Positions 37,914-46,810 of a DNA stretch of 64,000 nucleotides are shown here, piece by piece (position 1 is the stretch's first letter; each line of letters begins with the position of its first letter). Source of the stretch: Roseococcus microcysteis (GTDB lineage: Bacteria; Pseudomonadota; Alphaproteobacteria; Acetobacterales; Acetobacteraceae); the NCBI RefSeq assembly GCF_014764365.1, contig NZ_CP061718.1, forward strand, positions 496,001 to 560,000, read 5' to 3'. Both the position numbers and the translations under genes were made by a program. The notes beneath the pieces are model-generated. The model searched no databases, was not told the origin of the DNA, and saw only the letters and a program-made list of their open reading frames with translations.

Positions 37914-39122
37914 ATGGTGAACAACCCGACCCGCCGCACGGCCCTGCTGGCCGGCGCCGCCGCCCTCGCGCCCATGCCCGCGCTGGCGCAATCCCCGCGC
38001 CCGGCCGCCCGCGCCGCCCGTCCCGCGCCGCCGCCCGCCACGCCGGGCCAGTCGCCGCTCGGGCCTGTCGAGACCATCGCGCGCAACGCGCTGCTGATGG
38101 ATTTCGACACGGGGGCGGTGCTGCTGGACAAGGGGGCGGACCAGTCCATCCCGCCCGCCTCCATGTCCAAGCTGATGACCATGTATGTGGTCTTCGACCA
38201 GATCCGGCAGGGAAGGCTGCGGCTGGACCAGACGCTGCCGGTCAGCGAGGCCGCCTGGCGCATGGGCGGCAGCCGCATGTTCCTGGAGCTCAACAGCCGC
38301 GTCACGGTCGAGGATCTGGCGCGGGGCGTCATCATCCAGTCGGGCAATGATGCCTGCGTGGTGCTGGCCGAGGCCATCTCCGGCAGCGAACGCGCCTTTT
38401 CGGAACTAATGAACACCGTGGCCCCCACCATCGGGCTGCGCGACAGCGTCTTCCGCAATTCCACCGGCTGGCCCGACCCCGAGCACCGGATGACGCCGCG
38501 CGACCTCGCCACCCTGGCGCGGCGCCTGATCACCGACTTCCCGGACCATTACCGCTTCTATTCGGAGCGGTCCTTCCGCTGGAACAACATCACCCAGCCC
38601 AACCGCAACCCGCTGCTGGAGCGGATGCGCGGCGCGGATGGCCTCAAGACCGGGCGCACGGACGAGGCGGGCTATTGCCTCACCGCCAGCGTGCTGCGCG
38701 ACAACCGCCGGCTGATCCTGGTCGTGGCCGGTCTCGCCAGCGAACGCGCCCGCGCGGAGGAGAGCGAGCGGCTGATGGAATGGGGCTTCCAGGCCTTCGA
38801 CAATGTCGTGCTGTTCCGCGCCGCCGACACCATCGAGGATGTGCCGGTCCATATGGGCGAGCGCGCCAGCGTGCCGCTGGTGGGGGGGCGCGATGTGGTG
38901 GTCACCCTGCCGCGCGGCTGGCGCGACCAGCTCCAGGTTCGGCTGCGCTACGACACGCCCGTGCCGGCCCCCGTGCTGCGCGGGCAGGAACTGGCGCGGA
39001 TGGAGGTGTCGGGCGCGGGTGTCACGCCGCTCAGCCTGCCGCTTTATGCCGGGGCGGATGTGGAGAAGCTGGGCGTGCTGGCCCGCATCCCGGTGCTGGC
39101 GCGCGGCCTGCTGGGACGCTGA
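37914..39122 (+). CDS. dacC: D-alanyl-D-alanine carboxypeptidase (penicillin-binding protein 5/6 type)
   Basis: A 402-aa protein with a signal peptide (RRTALLAGAAALAPMPALA). The serine-peptidase motifs are S83-M-S-K86, S143-G-N145 and K245-T-G, followed by a C-terminal beta domain (LRYDTPVPAPVLRGQEL) of class C low-mass PBPs. It trims the terminal D-Ala of stem peptides. The start is ambiguous between ATG 37896 and ATG 37914; I prefer 37914, which puts the arginines near the N-terminus. It forms an operon with rlpA upstream and tmk downstream (8-nt gap). Confidence 0.88.
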   Translation: MVNNPTRRTALLAGAAALAPMPALAQSPRPAARAARPAPPPATPGQSPLGPVETIARNALLMDFDTGAVLLDKGADQSIPPASMSKLMTMYVVFDQIRQGRLRLDQTLPVSEAAWRMGGSRMFLELNSRVTVEDLARGVIIQSGNDACVVLAEAISGSERAFSELMNTVAPTIGLRDSVFRNSTGWPDPEHRMTPRDLATLARRLITDFPDHYRFYSERSFRWNNITQPNRNPLLERMRGADGLKTGRTDEAGYCLTASVLRDNRRLILVVAGLASERARAEESERLMEWGFQAFDNVVLFRAADTIEDVPVHMGERASVPLVGGRDVVVTLPRGWRDQLQVRLRYDTPVPAPVLRGQELARMEVSGAGVTPLSLPLYAGADVEKLGVLARIPVLARGLLGR

Positions 39123-39130
39123 CGGGCCAG

Positions 39131-39751
39131 ATGCGAGGCCGCTTCATCTCGCTGGAGGGCGGCGAGGGGGCGGGCAAGTCCACCCAGGGCAGGGCGCTCG
39201 CCGCCGCCCTGGCGTCGGGCGGCCTGCCGGTGCTGCGCACGCGCGAGCCGGGCGGCAGCGCGGGGGCCGAGGCCATCCGCGCCCTGTTGCTGGGCCGCGG
39301 CGGCTGGGACCCGGTGGCGGAGATGACACTGCATTTCGCCGCACGGCGCGAACATTGGGCCAGCACCATCGCACCCGCCCTGGCGGCCGGCATCTGGGTG
39401 GTCTGCGACCGTTTCTTCGACAGCACGCTGGCCTACCAGGTGGGCGGGCAGGGGGCGCCGCGCGCCACCTGGGCCGCGCTGCGGGCGGCCACGCTGGGGG
39501 ATGCGGCGCCGGACCTGACCCTGCTGCTGGACCTGCCCGTGGCGGCGGGGCTGGCCCGCGCCCAGGCGCGCGGCGAGGTCAACCGCTATGACGCGCTGGG
39601 CCAGGGCTTCCATGAGCGGGTGCGGGCCAGCTTCCTGGCCCAGGCCGCCGAGGAACCCGGGCGCTTCGCCGTGCTGGACGCCACGCGCCCCGCGCCCGAG
39701 GTGCTGGCCGCCATGCTGGAAGCCTGCCGCACGCGGCTGGGCGCGCCATGA
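39131..39751 (+). CDS. tmk: thymidylate kinase
   Basis: A 206-aa dTMP kinase: P-loop GGEGAGKS (10-17), the DRFFDSTLAYQ substrate motif, TREPGGS, and a LID region with NRYDALGQGFHERV. It phosphorylates dTMP to dTDP in the cytoplasm. The stop overlaps the holB start (ATGA), a common tmk-holB pairing that links nucleotide supply with the clamp loader. Confidence 0.95.
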   Translation: MRGRFISLEGGEGAGKSTQGRALAAALASGGLPVLRTREPGGSAGAEAIRALLLGRGGWDPVAEMTLHFAARREHWASTIAPALAAGIWVVCDRFFDSTLAYQVGGQGAPRATWAALRAATLGDAAPDLTLLLDLPVAAGLARAQARGEVNRYDALGQGFHERVRASFLAQAAEEPGRFAVLDATRPAPEVLAAMLEACRTRLGAP

Positions 39752-40734
39752 GCCCGCGCGCCACGCCCAGCCTGTTCGGCCATGCGGAGGCGGAGGCGAG
39801 CCTCGCCCGCGCCTTCCATTCCGGCCGCCTCGCCCATGCCTGGCTGTTCTGTGGGCCGCCGGGAATCGGCAAGGCGACGCTGGCCTGGCGTTTCGCGCGC
39901 TGGGTGCTGGCGGGCGGGCCACACGCCAGGCCGCCCTTGCACCTGCCGCCCGAGGATGTGGTGTTCCGCCGCGTGGCCGCCGGCGCCCATGCCGATGTGC
40001 TGGAACTCGCCCCCCAGGCCGAACCCGGCAAGCGGCGCATCATCAAGGTGGAGGAGGTGCGCGCCGCCCGCCATTTCCTGGCCCTGACGGCGGCCGAGGG
40101 CGGCTGGCGCGTGGTGCTGGTGGATGGGGCGGAGGCGATGGAGGCGGCCTCCGCCAACACCATTCTCAAGACGCTGGAGGAACCGCCGCCGCGGACCGTG
40201 CTGCTGCTGGTGACGGATGCGCCGGGGCGACTGCTGCCCACCATCCGCAGCCGCTGCCGGCGCCTCGACCTGTTCCCGCTGGAAGAGGGCGCCATGGCGG
40301 AGTGCCTCGCCACCCTGCTGCCCGACACGTCCGCGGAGGATCGCGCCGCGCTGATGGAACTGGCCGAGGGCGCGCCCGGCCGCGCGCTGGAACTGGCCGA
40401 AGGGCAGGGGGTGGAGCTGGCGAGGCTGGCCCGTTCCGTGCTGGAGGCGCTGCCCGATGCCGCCGGCGCCCATGCCCTGGCCGACCGTATCGCCGGACGC
40501 GATGCGGCGCTGGCCTTCCCGGCTTTCTTCGCCCTGCTGGTGCGGCAATTGACGCAATCCGTGCGGGAGGCGGCGCGGGGCGGGGCCATGCCCGGCTGGC
40601 TGGCCACCAGGCCGCTCGCCGCCTGGGCGGAGGCCGCGAGCGCCTTGACGCAACAGGCGCAGGAGGCCGAGCGCCTCTCGCTGGACCGCCGCCAGGCCGT
40701 GCTGGTGGCCATGGAGACGTTGCGCGGGCGGTGA
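39748..40734 (+). CDS. holB: DNA polymerase III subunit delta'
   Basis: A 328-aa AAA+ clamp-loader subunit. The N-terminus LFGHAEAEASLARAFHSGRL is followed by a modified P-loop GPPGIGKATL. The sensor region has ILKTLEEPPPRTVLLLVT and IRSRCRRLDLFPL (SRC arginine-finger motif). The C-terminal collar domain is helical. A zinc module is not evident, as is common in alphaproteobacterial delta'. It is translationally coupled to tmk, with metG 31 nt downstream. Confidence 0.93.
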   Translation: MSPRATPSLFGHAEAEASLARAFHSGRLAHAWLFCGPPGIGKATLAWRFARWVLAGGPHARPPLHLPPEDVVFRRVAAGAHADVLELAPQAEPGKRRIIKVEEVRAARHFLALTAAEGGWRVVLVDGAEAMEAASANTILKTLEEPPPRTVLLLVTDAPGRLLPTIRSRCRRLDLFPLEEGAMAECLATLLPDTSAEDRAALMELAEGAPGRALELAEGQGVELARLARSVLEALPDAAGAHALADRIAGRDAALAFPAFFALLVRQLTQSVREAARGGAMPGWLATRPLAAWAEAASALTQQAQEAERLSLDRRQAVLVAMETLRGR

Positions 40735-40765
40735 AGCCACCTTGCCGCGCGCGCGTCCGGGCGCC

Positions 40766-42304
40766 ATGAAGGCGCCCATGCCCGTCTATCTCACCACGCC
40801 CATCTATTATGTGAACGACAAGCCCCATATCGGCCACGCCTACACCAGCCTGGCGACCGATGTGCTGGCCCGCTGGCACCGCCTGGCCGGGGAGGAGGTC
40901 TTCTTCCTCACCGGTACGGATGAGCATGGCCAGAAGGTGGAAAAGGCCGCCCAGGATGCCGGCCAGGACCCCCAGGCCTTCACCGACCGCGTGAGCCAGG
41001 CCTTCCGCGACCTGACCGCGTCCATGAACCTCTCCAATGACGGGTTCATCCGCACGACGGAGCCGCGCCACCGCGAGGCCTGCCAGGCGCTGTGGAAGCG
41101 GCTGGTGGAGAAGGGCGAGATCTATCTCGGCGCCTATGAGGGCTGGTATGCGGTGCGGGATGAGGCCTTCTATGGCCCGGACGAGCTGACGGAGCGGGAC
41201 GGGGTGAAATACGCCCCCTCCGGCGCGCCGGTGGAGTGGGTAAGGGAGCCTTCTTATTTCTTCCGCCTCTCCGCCTGGGGCGACAAGCTGCTGAAATTCT
41301 ATGAGGACCACCCGGAATTCATCCAGCCCGCGACGCGGCGCAACGAGGTGATGGCCTTCGTGAAGTCGGGGCTGACGGATCTGTCCATCTCGCGCACCTC
41401 CTTCCGCTGGGGCGTGCCGGTGCCGGGCGATGACGCGCATGTGATGTATGTCTGGATGGACGCGCTGACAAACTACATCACGGCGCTGGGCTATCCCGAT
41501 GAAAAGTCCGAGCTTTGGAAGTTCTGGCCGGCCGATGTGCATATGGTGGGCAAGGACATCGTCCGCTTCCACGCCATCTACTGGCCAGCCTTCCTGATGG
41601 CGGCGGACCTGCCACCGCCGCGGCGCGTCTTCGCCCATGGCTGGTGGACCAATGAGGGGCAGAAGATCAGCAAATCCGTGGGCAATGTCATTGACCCGCT
41701 GGCGCTGGTGCAGGAATTCGGGCTGGACCCTGTGCGCTACTTCCTGCTGCGCGAGGTGCCCTTCGGCCAGGATGGCGATTTCTCGCGCGCCGCGCTGACC
41801 AACCGGCTGAATGGCGAACTGGCGGACGCGCTAGGGAATTTGGCGAACCGGGTGCTGAGCCTGATCCAGCGGAATTGCGAGACAAGGCTGCCGGGGGTGG
41901 CGCGGTCGGCGGCGGATACGGAAGGCCTGTTCGCCGCCTACCTCGACCCGCTCCCGAGCCGCGTCGCCGAACGCCTTGATAAGATGGAATTCCATCTGGC
42001 GCTGGAAGCCGTCTTCGAGGCGGTGCGCGAGGCCAACGGCTACATCACCCGCGAGGCGCCTTGGGCGCTGAAGAAGACCGACCCCGTGCGGATGCTGGCC
42101 GTGCTGCGCAACCTGCACGATGCGCTGCGCGTCTTTGCCACCCTGCTGCAGCCCTTCATGCCCGACACCATGGCGCGGCTGCTGGACCAGTTGGGCGTGC
42201 CGCCGGAGGCCCGCAGCCTGGCCGCGCTGGCCACGCCACTGCCGGAGGGGCTGGCCTTGCCCGCGCCCGCGCCGCTCTTCCAGAAAATCCAGAACGCGGC
42301 GTAA
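40766..42304 (+). CDS. metG: methionyl-tRNA synthetase
   Basis: A 512-aa class I synthetase: HIGH at 21-24, KISKS near 300 (KMSKS variant), FLTGTDEHGQKVEKAA, and an anticodon-binding domain with NRVLSLIQRNCETRLPG. The short form without the C-terminal dimerisation domain is usual in alphaproteobacteria. ATG 40766 (MKAPMP) or 40778 (MPVYLTTP) could be the start. It charges tRNA-Met. It sits in the tmk-holB-metG-tatD order, which is conserved in many bacteria. Confidence 0.96.
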   Translation: MKAPMPVYLTTPIYYVNDKPHIGHAYTSLATDVLARWHRLAGEEVFFLTGTDEHGQKVEKAAQDAGQDPQAFTDRVSQAFRDLTASMNLSNDGFIRTTEPRHREACQALWKRLVEKGEIYLGAYEGWYAVRDEAFYGPDELTERDGVKYAPSGAPVEWVREPSYFFRLSAWGDKLLKFYEDHPEFIQPATRRNEVMAFVKSGLTDLSISRTSFRWGVPVPGDDAHVMYVWMDALTNYITALGYPDEKSELWKFWPADVHMVGKDIVRFHAIYWPAFLMAADLPPPRRVFAHGWWTNEGQKISKSVGNVIDPLALVQEFGLDPVRYFLLREVPFGQDGDFSRAALTNRLNGELADALGNLANRVLSLIQRNCETRLPGVARSAADTEGLFAAYLDPLPSRVAERLDKMEFHLALEAVFEAVREANGYITREAPWALKKTDPVRMLAVLRNLHDALRVFATLLQPFMPDTMARLLDQLGVPPEARSLAALATPLPEGLALPAPAPLFQKIQNAA

Positions 42305-42311
42305 TTCCCTG

Positions 42312-43082
42312 ATGTTGATCGATTCCCATTGCCACCTCGACTACTTCACCGAGGCCGAGATCGAGGGCATCCTCGCCCGCGCCCATGAGGCGGGGGTGGA
42401 ACGGATGGTCACCATCGGCACCTCCATTCCGCAAGCCGAGGCCGTCGTGGCGCTGGCCGAGCGCTTCCCGCAGGTCTGGGGCACCATCGGCGTGCATCCG
42501 CACCGGGCCGGTGAGGGCGTGATGCCCACGGTGGAGGAATTGGTCGCCCTGGCCCGGCACCCGCGCGTGATCGGCATCGGGGAAAGCGGCCTCGACTATT
42601 TCTACGACAAATCGCCACGCGACACCCAGCGCGAGGGCTTTCGCCGCCACATCCGCGCGGCGCGCGCGGCCGGGCTGCCGCTGGTGGTCCATGCGCGCGA
42701 TGCCGATGACGACATCGCCTCCATCCTGGAGGAAGAGCGGGCAGGGGGGGCCTTCGCCTTCCTGCTGCACTGCTTCAGCTCGACCCCGGCGCTCGCCGAG
42801 GCCGCGATCGCGATGGGAGGATTTATTTCCTTTTCCGGAATCCTGACCTTCCCGCGCTCGGCCGAGCTGCGGGAGCTGGCGGCGCGGCTGCCGGCGGACC
42901 GGCTGCTGGTGGAGACGGATGCACCCTACCTCGCGCCCGTGCCCTTTCGCGGCAAGCGCTGCGAGCCGGGCTACACGGCGCTGACTGCCAAGGTGCTGGC
43001 CGAGACGCGCGGCGTTTCGCCCGAGGAGATCGCGGCCACCACCACGGCCAACTTCCACCGGCTTTTCACCAAAGCCCAATGA
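42312..43082 (+). CDS. tatD: TatD family metal-dependent hydrolase
   Basis: A 256-aa TIM-barrel hydrolase. DSHCHLDY gives the first metal histidines, GIGESGLDYFYD the catalytic acid, and HARDADDD and LLVETDAPYLAP the later ligands. TatD/YcfH enzymes are 3'-5' exonucleases or D-aminoacyl-tRNA-related hydrolases. It lies 7 nt after metG and 10 nt before the PhnP-like gene, in one operon. Confidence 0.92.
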   Translation: MLIDSHCHLDYFTEAEIEGILARAHEAGVERMVTIGTSIPQAEAVVALAERFPQVWGTIGVHPHRAGEGVMPTVEELVALARHPRVIGIGESGLDYFYDKSPRDTQREGFRRHIRAARAAGLPLVVHARDADDDIASILEEERAGGAFAFLLHCFSSTPALAEAAIAMGGFISFSGILTFPRSAELRELAARLPADRLLVETDAPYLAPVPFRGKRCEPGYTALTAKVLAETRGVSPEEIAATTTANFHRLFTKAQ

Positions 43083-43092
43083 CGAGGAAAGG

Positions 43093-43869
43093 GTGACGGG
43101 CCTGCGCGTCCGGCTGCTGGGCACGGGCCCGTCCCAGGGCGTGCCGGAGCTGGGCGGCCTCTGGGGCGACTGCGACCCCGCGGAACCGCGCAACCAGCGC
43201 ACCCGCAGCGCCGCGCTGATCGAGGCCGCGGACGGCACACGGCTGCTGGTGGATGCCGGGCCCGACATCCGCGCGCAATTGCTGGCGGCCGGGGTGGACC
43301 GGCTGGACGCGCTGCTCGTCACCCACGCCCATGCGGACCATATCGCCGGCCTGGATGAGATGCGGGCCATCAACCGCCGCATGGGCCAGGCGCTGCCGCT
43401 CTATGCGACCGCCACGACGATCACGGCCCTGAAGGCACGCTTCGACTATTGCTTCCTGCCGCCCACGCGCGGCTTCTACCGCCCGGCGCTGGACGCGCGC
43501 GAGGTGGAGGCCGGCCAGACCCTGCGCCTGGGCGGGCTGCAGGTGGAGCTGCTGGACCAGGACCACCGGGTGATGCGCAGCCTGGGCCTGCGCATCGGCC
43601 GCTTCGCCTACACGACCGATGTGGTGGCGTTTCCGCCCGAGAGCTTCGCGCGGCTGCACGGGCTGTCGCTCTGGGTGGTGGGCTGCTTCCAGCGCGTGCC
43701 GCATCCGGTGCATGCGAACCTCGACCAGGTGCTGGCGTGGCGCGAGGCGCTGGGCCATCCGCGCACCGTGCTGACGCATATGAGCGGCGCGCTGGACTAC
43801 GCCACGCTGCGCGACGAATTGCCGGAGGGGGTCGAGCCGGGCTTCGACGGGATGGAGCTGCACCCGTGA
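43093..43869 (+). CDS. MBL-fold metallo-hydrolase (PhnP/RNase Z-like)
   Basis: A 258-aa metallo-beta-lactamase protein with THAHADHIAGLDE (His78, His80, Asp82, His83), LLGTGPSQGVPELGG near the N-terminus, YTTDV and a C-terminal LTHMSG. This is the PhnP group of cyclic-phosphodiesterases that commonly follows tatD. The GTG start at 43093 follows GAGGAAAG. It is the last gene of the mltB-to-phnP-like run. It is probably a housekeeping phosphodiesterase rather than part of phosphonate use, since no other phn gene is near. Confidence 0.85.
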   Translation: MTGLRVRLLGTGPSQGVPELGGLWGDCDPAEPRNQRTRSAALIEAADGTRLLVDAGPDIRAQLLAAGVDRLDALLVTHAHADHIAGLDEMRAINRRMGQALPLYATATTITALKARFDYCFLPPTRGFYRPALDAREVEAGQTLRLGGLQVELLDQDHRVMRSLGLRIGRFAYTTDVVAFPPESFARLHGLSLWVVGCFQRVPHPVHANLDQVLAWREALGHPRTVLTHMSGALDYATLRDELPEGVEPGFDGMELHP

Positions 43870-43978
43870 TCCCAGGCTTGATCCACAGGCTTTTCCCCAC
43901 CCCGAAAAATTCCATAATAAATCTTATGCGGTATCCACGCCCTGTGGACAGAAATGTATGGACGGATAGAACCCGCGC
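43870..43978. promoter_or_regulatory. A/T-rich spacer with DnaA-box-like motifs ahead of mazG
   Basis: This 109-nt spacer is clearly more A/T-rich than the genes around it (AAAAATTCCATAATAAATC). It contains three near-matches to the DnaA box TTATCCACA: TGATCCACA (43879-43887), TATCCACGC (43932-43940) and the reverse CTGTGGACA (43942-43950). It is probably the mazG promoter region, possibly DnaA-responsive. There is no other origin-like structure. Confidence 0.35.
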
Positions 43979-44779
43979 ATGACCTCCCCCGACCCCGCCC
44001 AGGCCACCCTCGCCCTGCTGGCCGTCATGGCGCGGCTGCGTGACCCGGAGGCCGGATGTCCCTGGGATGTGGCGCAGGATTTCGCCTCCATCGCGCCCTA
44101 TACGGTCGAGGAAGCCTATGAGGTGGCGGATGCCATCCGGCGCGGCCCGGACCCGGCCATGCTGCGCGATGAGCTGGGCGATCTGCTGCTCCAGGTCGCC
44201 TATCACGCGCGCATGGCGGAGGAGCGCGGCTGGTTCGCCTTCGCCGATGTGGCGGCCGGCATCACCGCCAAGATGATCCGCCGCCACCCGCACGTCTTCG
44301 GCGCGGCTGAGATCGCGGACGCCGCCGCCCAGACCGCGGCCTGGGAAGATGCCAAGGCCGCCGAGCGCGCGGCCCGGGCCGAGACGGGTGCGCTGGCCGG
44401 GGTGGCCACCGCCCTGCCCGCCCTCACCCGCGCCGAAAAGCTGACCAAGCGCGCGGCCCGTGTGGGCTTCGACTGGCCCGATGCCGGCGCCGTGCTCGAC
44501 AAGCTGGCCGAGGAAACCGCGGAACTGCGCGCCGAATTGCCGGCGGCCGACCCCGCGCGGCTGGCGGATGAGCTGGGCGACATGCTCTTCGTCATGGCCA
44601 ACCTGGCCCGCAAGCTGGGCCTGGACCCGGAGGCCTGCCTCGCCAGCGCCAATGCCAAGTTCGAACGCCGCTTCGGCGCGGTGGAGGCGGCGCTGGCTGA
44701 ACGCGGCCAGGCGCCCGCCGATGCGGGGCTGGAAGCCATGGAGGCGGAGTGGCAAGCGGCGAAGGCGCGGGGGCTTTAG
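43979..44779 (+). CDS. mazG: nucleoside triphosphate pyrophosphohydrolase MazG
   Basis: A 266-aa two-domain MazG. The N-domain has GCPWDVAQDFASIAPYTVEE and ELGDLLLQVAYHARMAEE (EExxE-type metal motif). The C-domain has VGFDWPDAGAVLDKLAEETA and ELGDMLFVMANLARKLG. It hydrolyses (d)NTPs to NMP and PPi, including aberrant nucleotides, and influences ppGpp levels. It is convergent with the NUDIX gene 18 nt away; no clear terminator hairpin is visible between them. Confidence 0.93.
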   Translation: MTSPDPAQATLALLAVMARLRDPEAGCPWDVAQDFASIAPYTVEEAYEVADAIRRGPDPAMLRDELGDLLLQVAYHARMAEERGWFAFADVAAGITAKMIRRHPHVFGAAEIADAAAQTAAWEDAKAAERAARAETGALAGVATALPALTRAEKLTKRAARVGFDWPDAGAVLDKLAEETAELRAELPAADPARLADELGDMLFVMANLARKLGLDPEACLASANAKFERRFGAVEAALAERGQAPADAGLEAMEAEWQAAKARGL

Positions 44780-44797
44780 ACCCTTCGCCGGCAGCCC

Positions 44798-45553
44798 CTA
44801 CCCCTTCTGCCCCGGCCAGCGCCCGCCCGAAGCCGGGCGGTCCTTGGCCGGAAACAGGCTGCCCCCATAGCCCGCCGCCTCGGGAATGCGGAGCATGACA
44901 TTCCCCTCCCCGTCCGGCACCGGCTCGGGCATCACGGTCACGATGGGGGTGGCGCGGGCGGCCGCGATGGCCTCCGCCATGCTGCGGTGGCGCGCGAGGC
45001 GGCCGAGGTTCAGCCGCGTAGGGAAGACCAGGGTGCGGCGGCCGGCCTCGGCCTCCTCCAGCACCTGGGCCGGGCGCATCCAGACGGCCTCGACCATCTC
45101 CCGCCCGTCATGCACCGCCACCTGGTCCTCGGGCGCCGGGGCCACGAAGAAATGGGTGTCGAAGCGCTTGGGGCTGTGCACCGGCGTCACCCAGTGGGCG
45201 AAGGGCGTCAGGACCTCGTGATGCGGCCGCAGGCCGAGGCCCGCCAGATGCGCGGCGAAGGCGCCCTCGGCCGGCGGGGGTGCGGGCGGGCGGGCCAGCA
45301 GCAGGCCGCATTCCTCCCAGGCTTCGCGGATGGCGGCGATGCGGTAGTGGCCGAGGGGGTCGCCCTCGGGCGCCAGGGCCGAATCCGCCGCCTCCACCCG
45401 CCCGCCCGGAAAGACCAGCGCGCCGGAGGCGAAGTCCACCTCCCGCGCGCGGGCCACCATCAGCACCTCCAGCCCCGCCGCGCCGTCGCGCAGCAGGAGG
45501 ATGGTGGCGGCGGGGCGGGGCTTGGCGGGGGCTGGCGTGTCCATGGGCGCCAC
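44798..45553 (-). CDS. NUDIX hydrolase
   Basis: A 251-aa protein with a Nudix box extended by an insertion (FPGGRVEAADS...REAWEECGLLL). FPGG-R and REAWEE are diagnostic, and the layout resembles the RNA/CoA-type Nudix proteins of about 250 aa (NUDT7/19-like). It hydrolyses a nucleoside-diphosphate-linked substrate that cannot be named from sequence. The start may be ATG 45553 or the ATG of MDTPAP at 45544. Confidence 0.85.
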   Translation of the reverse strand: MAPMDTPAPAKPRPAATILLLRDGAAGLEVLMVARAREVDFASGALVFPGGRVEAADSALAPEGDPLGHYRIAAIREAWEECGLLLARPPAPPPAEGAFAAHLAGLGLRPHHEVLTPFAHWVTPVHSPKRFDTHFFVAPAPEDQVAVHDGREMVEAVWMRPAQVLEEAEAGRRTLVFPTRLNLGRLARHRSMAEAIAAARATPIVTVMPEPVPDGEGNVMLRIPEAAGYGGSLFPAKDRPASGGRWPGQKG

Positions 45554-45585
45554 TCAAGCGCGGGTGGCGCCGCTTGGCCAGACCA

Positions 45586-46566
45586 TCAGGAGGCGCGGAT
45601 GTTCCCCTCGCGGATGATGGGCGCCCAGGTGTCGAACTCCGTGCGGATATGGGTGGCGAAGGCCTCGGGCGTGCCGGGCACCATCTGTCCCGCCTGCTGG
45701 CGTGCCACCTGCTCGACCACCTCCGGCATGGCGGCGATGCGGGCGAAGACGGCGTTGATGCGCAGCACCAGGTCGCGGTCCATGCCGGCCGGGCCCAGGA
45801 TGCCGTGCCAGATGGCGGTGTTGAAGCCGGGCAGCACATCGGCCACGGGCCGCGTCTCGGGCAGCAGCGGCGTGCCGGCGGGCGAACCCACGCCGATCGC
45901 GCGCACCCTGCCCTCCCGGATCATGGACAGCGCCGAGGAAACGGAGGGGAAGGCGAACTGCACATCGCCGCGGACCAGGGCGGTGACCAGCTCCGCGCCC
46001 GAGCGGTAGGGCACATGGACCATGCGGATGCCGGCGCGGCGCAGGAACAGCTCCATGAAGAGGTGCGAGCCATTGCCGTTCCCGGCCGAGGAATAGGTGT
46101 AGCCATCGGGCCGCGCCCGGGCGAGGTCGATCACCTCCTGGGTGGTGCGGGCCTCGATGGTCGGGTGGGCCAGCAGCACGGAGGGCAGGTTCACCAGGTG
46201 GATGATGGGGCTGAAGGCCGTCATCGGGTCGTAGGAGAGGCTGGGGTTCAGCTCCTTGCCGATGGCGTTGGCGCCGATATCGGCCATCATCAGCGTCTGC
46301 CCGTCCGGGCGCTGCTGGGCGGTGAAGGCGCCGGCGATGGTGCCGCCCGCGCCGGGTCGGTTCTCCACCACCAGGGTGTGGCCGTTCGCGACCTCGGGGA
46401 AGCGGGCCGCGACGATGCGGGAAAGCGTATCCACCGCCCCACCCGCGCCGAAGGGCACGATGAGACGGATATTGCGGTCCGGCCAGGCGGGCTGGGCCTG
46501 GAGCGAGGGGGCCGCCAGCAACGGCAGCAGCGCGGCGCCGGCCGCGCGGCGGGTGATCTTGATCAT
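45586..46566 (-). CDS. tripartite tricarboxylate transporter substrate-binding protein (TctC/Bug family)
   Basis: A 326-aa periplasmic protein with a signal peptide (MIKITRRAAGAALLPLLAAP). The Bug signature WPDRNIRLIVPFGAGGAVDT is followed by VVENRPGAGGTIAG, VHVPYRSGAELVTALVRGDV and FDTWAPIIREGNI. It binds a carboxylated metabolite. No TctA/TctB membrane genes are adjacent, as is typical of orphan Bug proteins in Roseomonas-like and Burkholderiales genomes. I start at ATG 46566 with GGGAGG upstream; the longer open frame is non-coding. The 244-nt spacer upstream is A/T-rich and probably holds divergent promoters. Confidence 0.9.
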   Translation of the reverse strand: MIKITRRAAGAALLPLLAAPSLQAQPAWPDRNIRLIVPFGAGGAVDTLSRIVAARFPEVANGHTLVVENRPGAGGTIAGAFTAQQRPDGQTLMMADIGANAIGKELNPSLSYDPMTAFSPIIHLVNLPSVLLAHPTIEARTTQEVIDLARARPDGYTYSSAGNGNGSHLFMELFLRRAGIRMVHVPYRSGAELVTALVRGDVQFAFPSVSSALSMIREGRVRAIGVGSPAGTPLLPETRPVADVLPGFNTAIWHGILGPAGMDRDLVLRINAVFARIAAMPEVVEQVARQQAGQMVPGTPEAFATHIRTEFDTWAPIIREGNIRAS

Positions 46567-46810
46567 TGGATTCGTTCCTCCCTTGGCCGCGACTTTAGCC
46601 CGGGCGAAGGGTGGCACAACGGGAAGATGCGGAACTTGCAAGTCGCGACGGGATACCCGCCTTAGTTGATGAATGTGCCACATATGACACTCGATACGTG
46701 CATGCGTTTCATGGGTATATGGTTGGGGTGGCCCCACAACTCAATCAGAAGGTCCAGCTTGCCAATTTCCGGCGTCTCCGTGCTAGAAAATGGGAAAAGG
46801 AAGGTTCCCT

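Noticed and set aside
43093-43869. Phosphonate (phn) operon member
   Set aside because: PhnP-like by sequence, but it sits in a tatD housekeeping run with no phnG-M genes. The similarity reflects the shared phosphodiesterase fold.
43870-43978. Chromosomal replication origin
   Set aside because: The boxes are imperfect and few, the spacer is only 109 nt, and no dnaA, hemE, parAB or similar origin neighbours are present.
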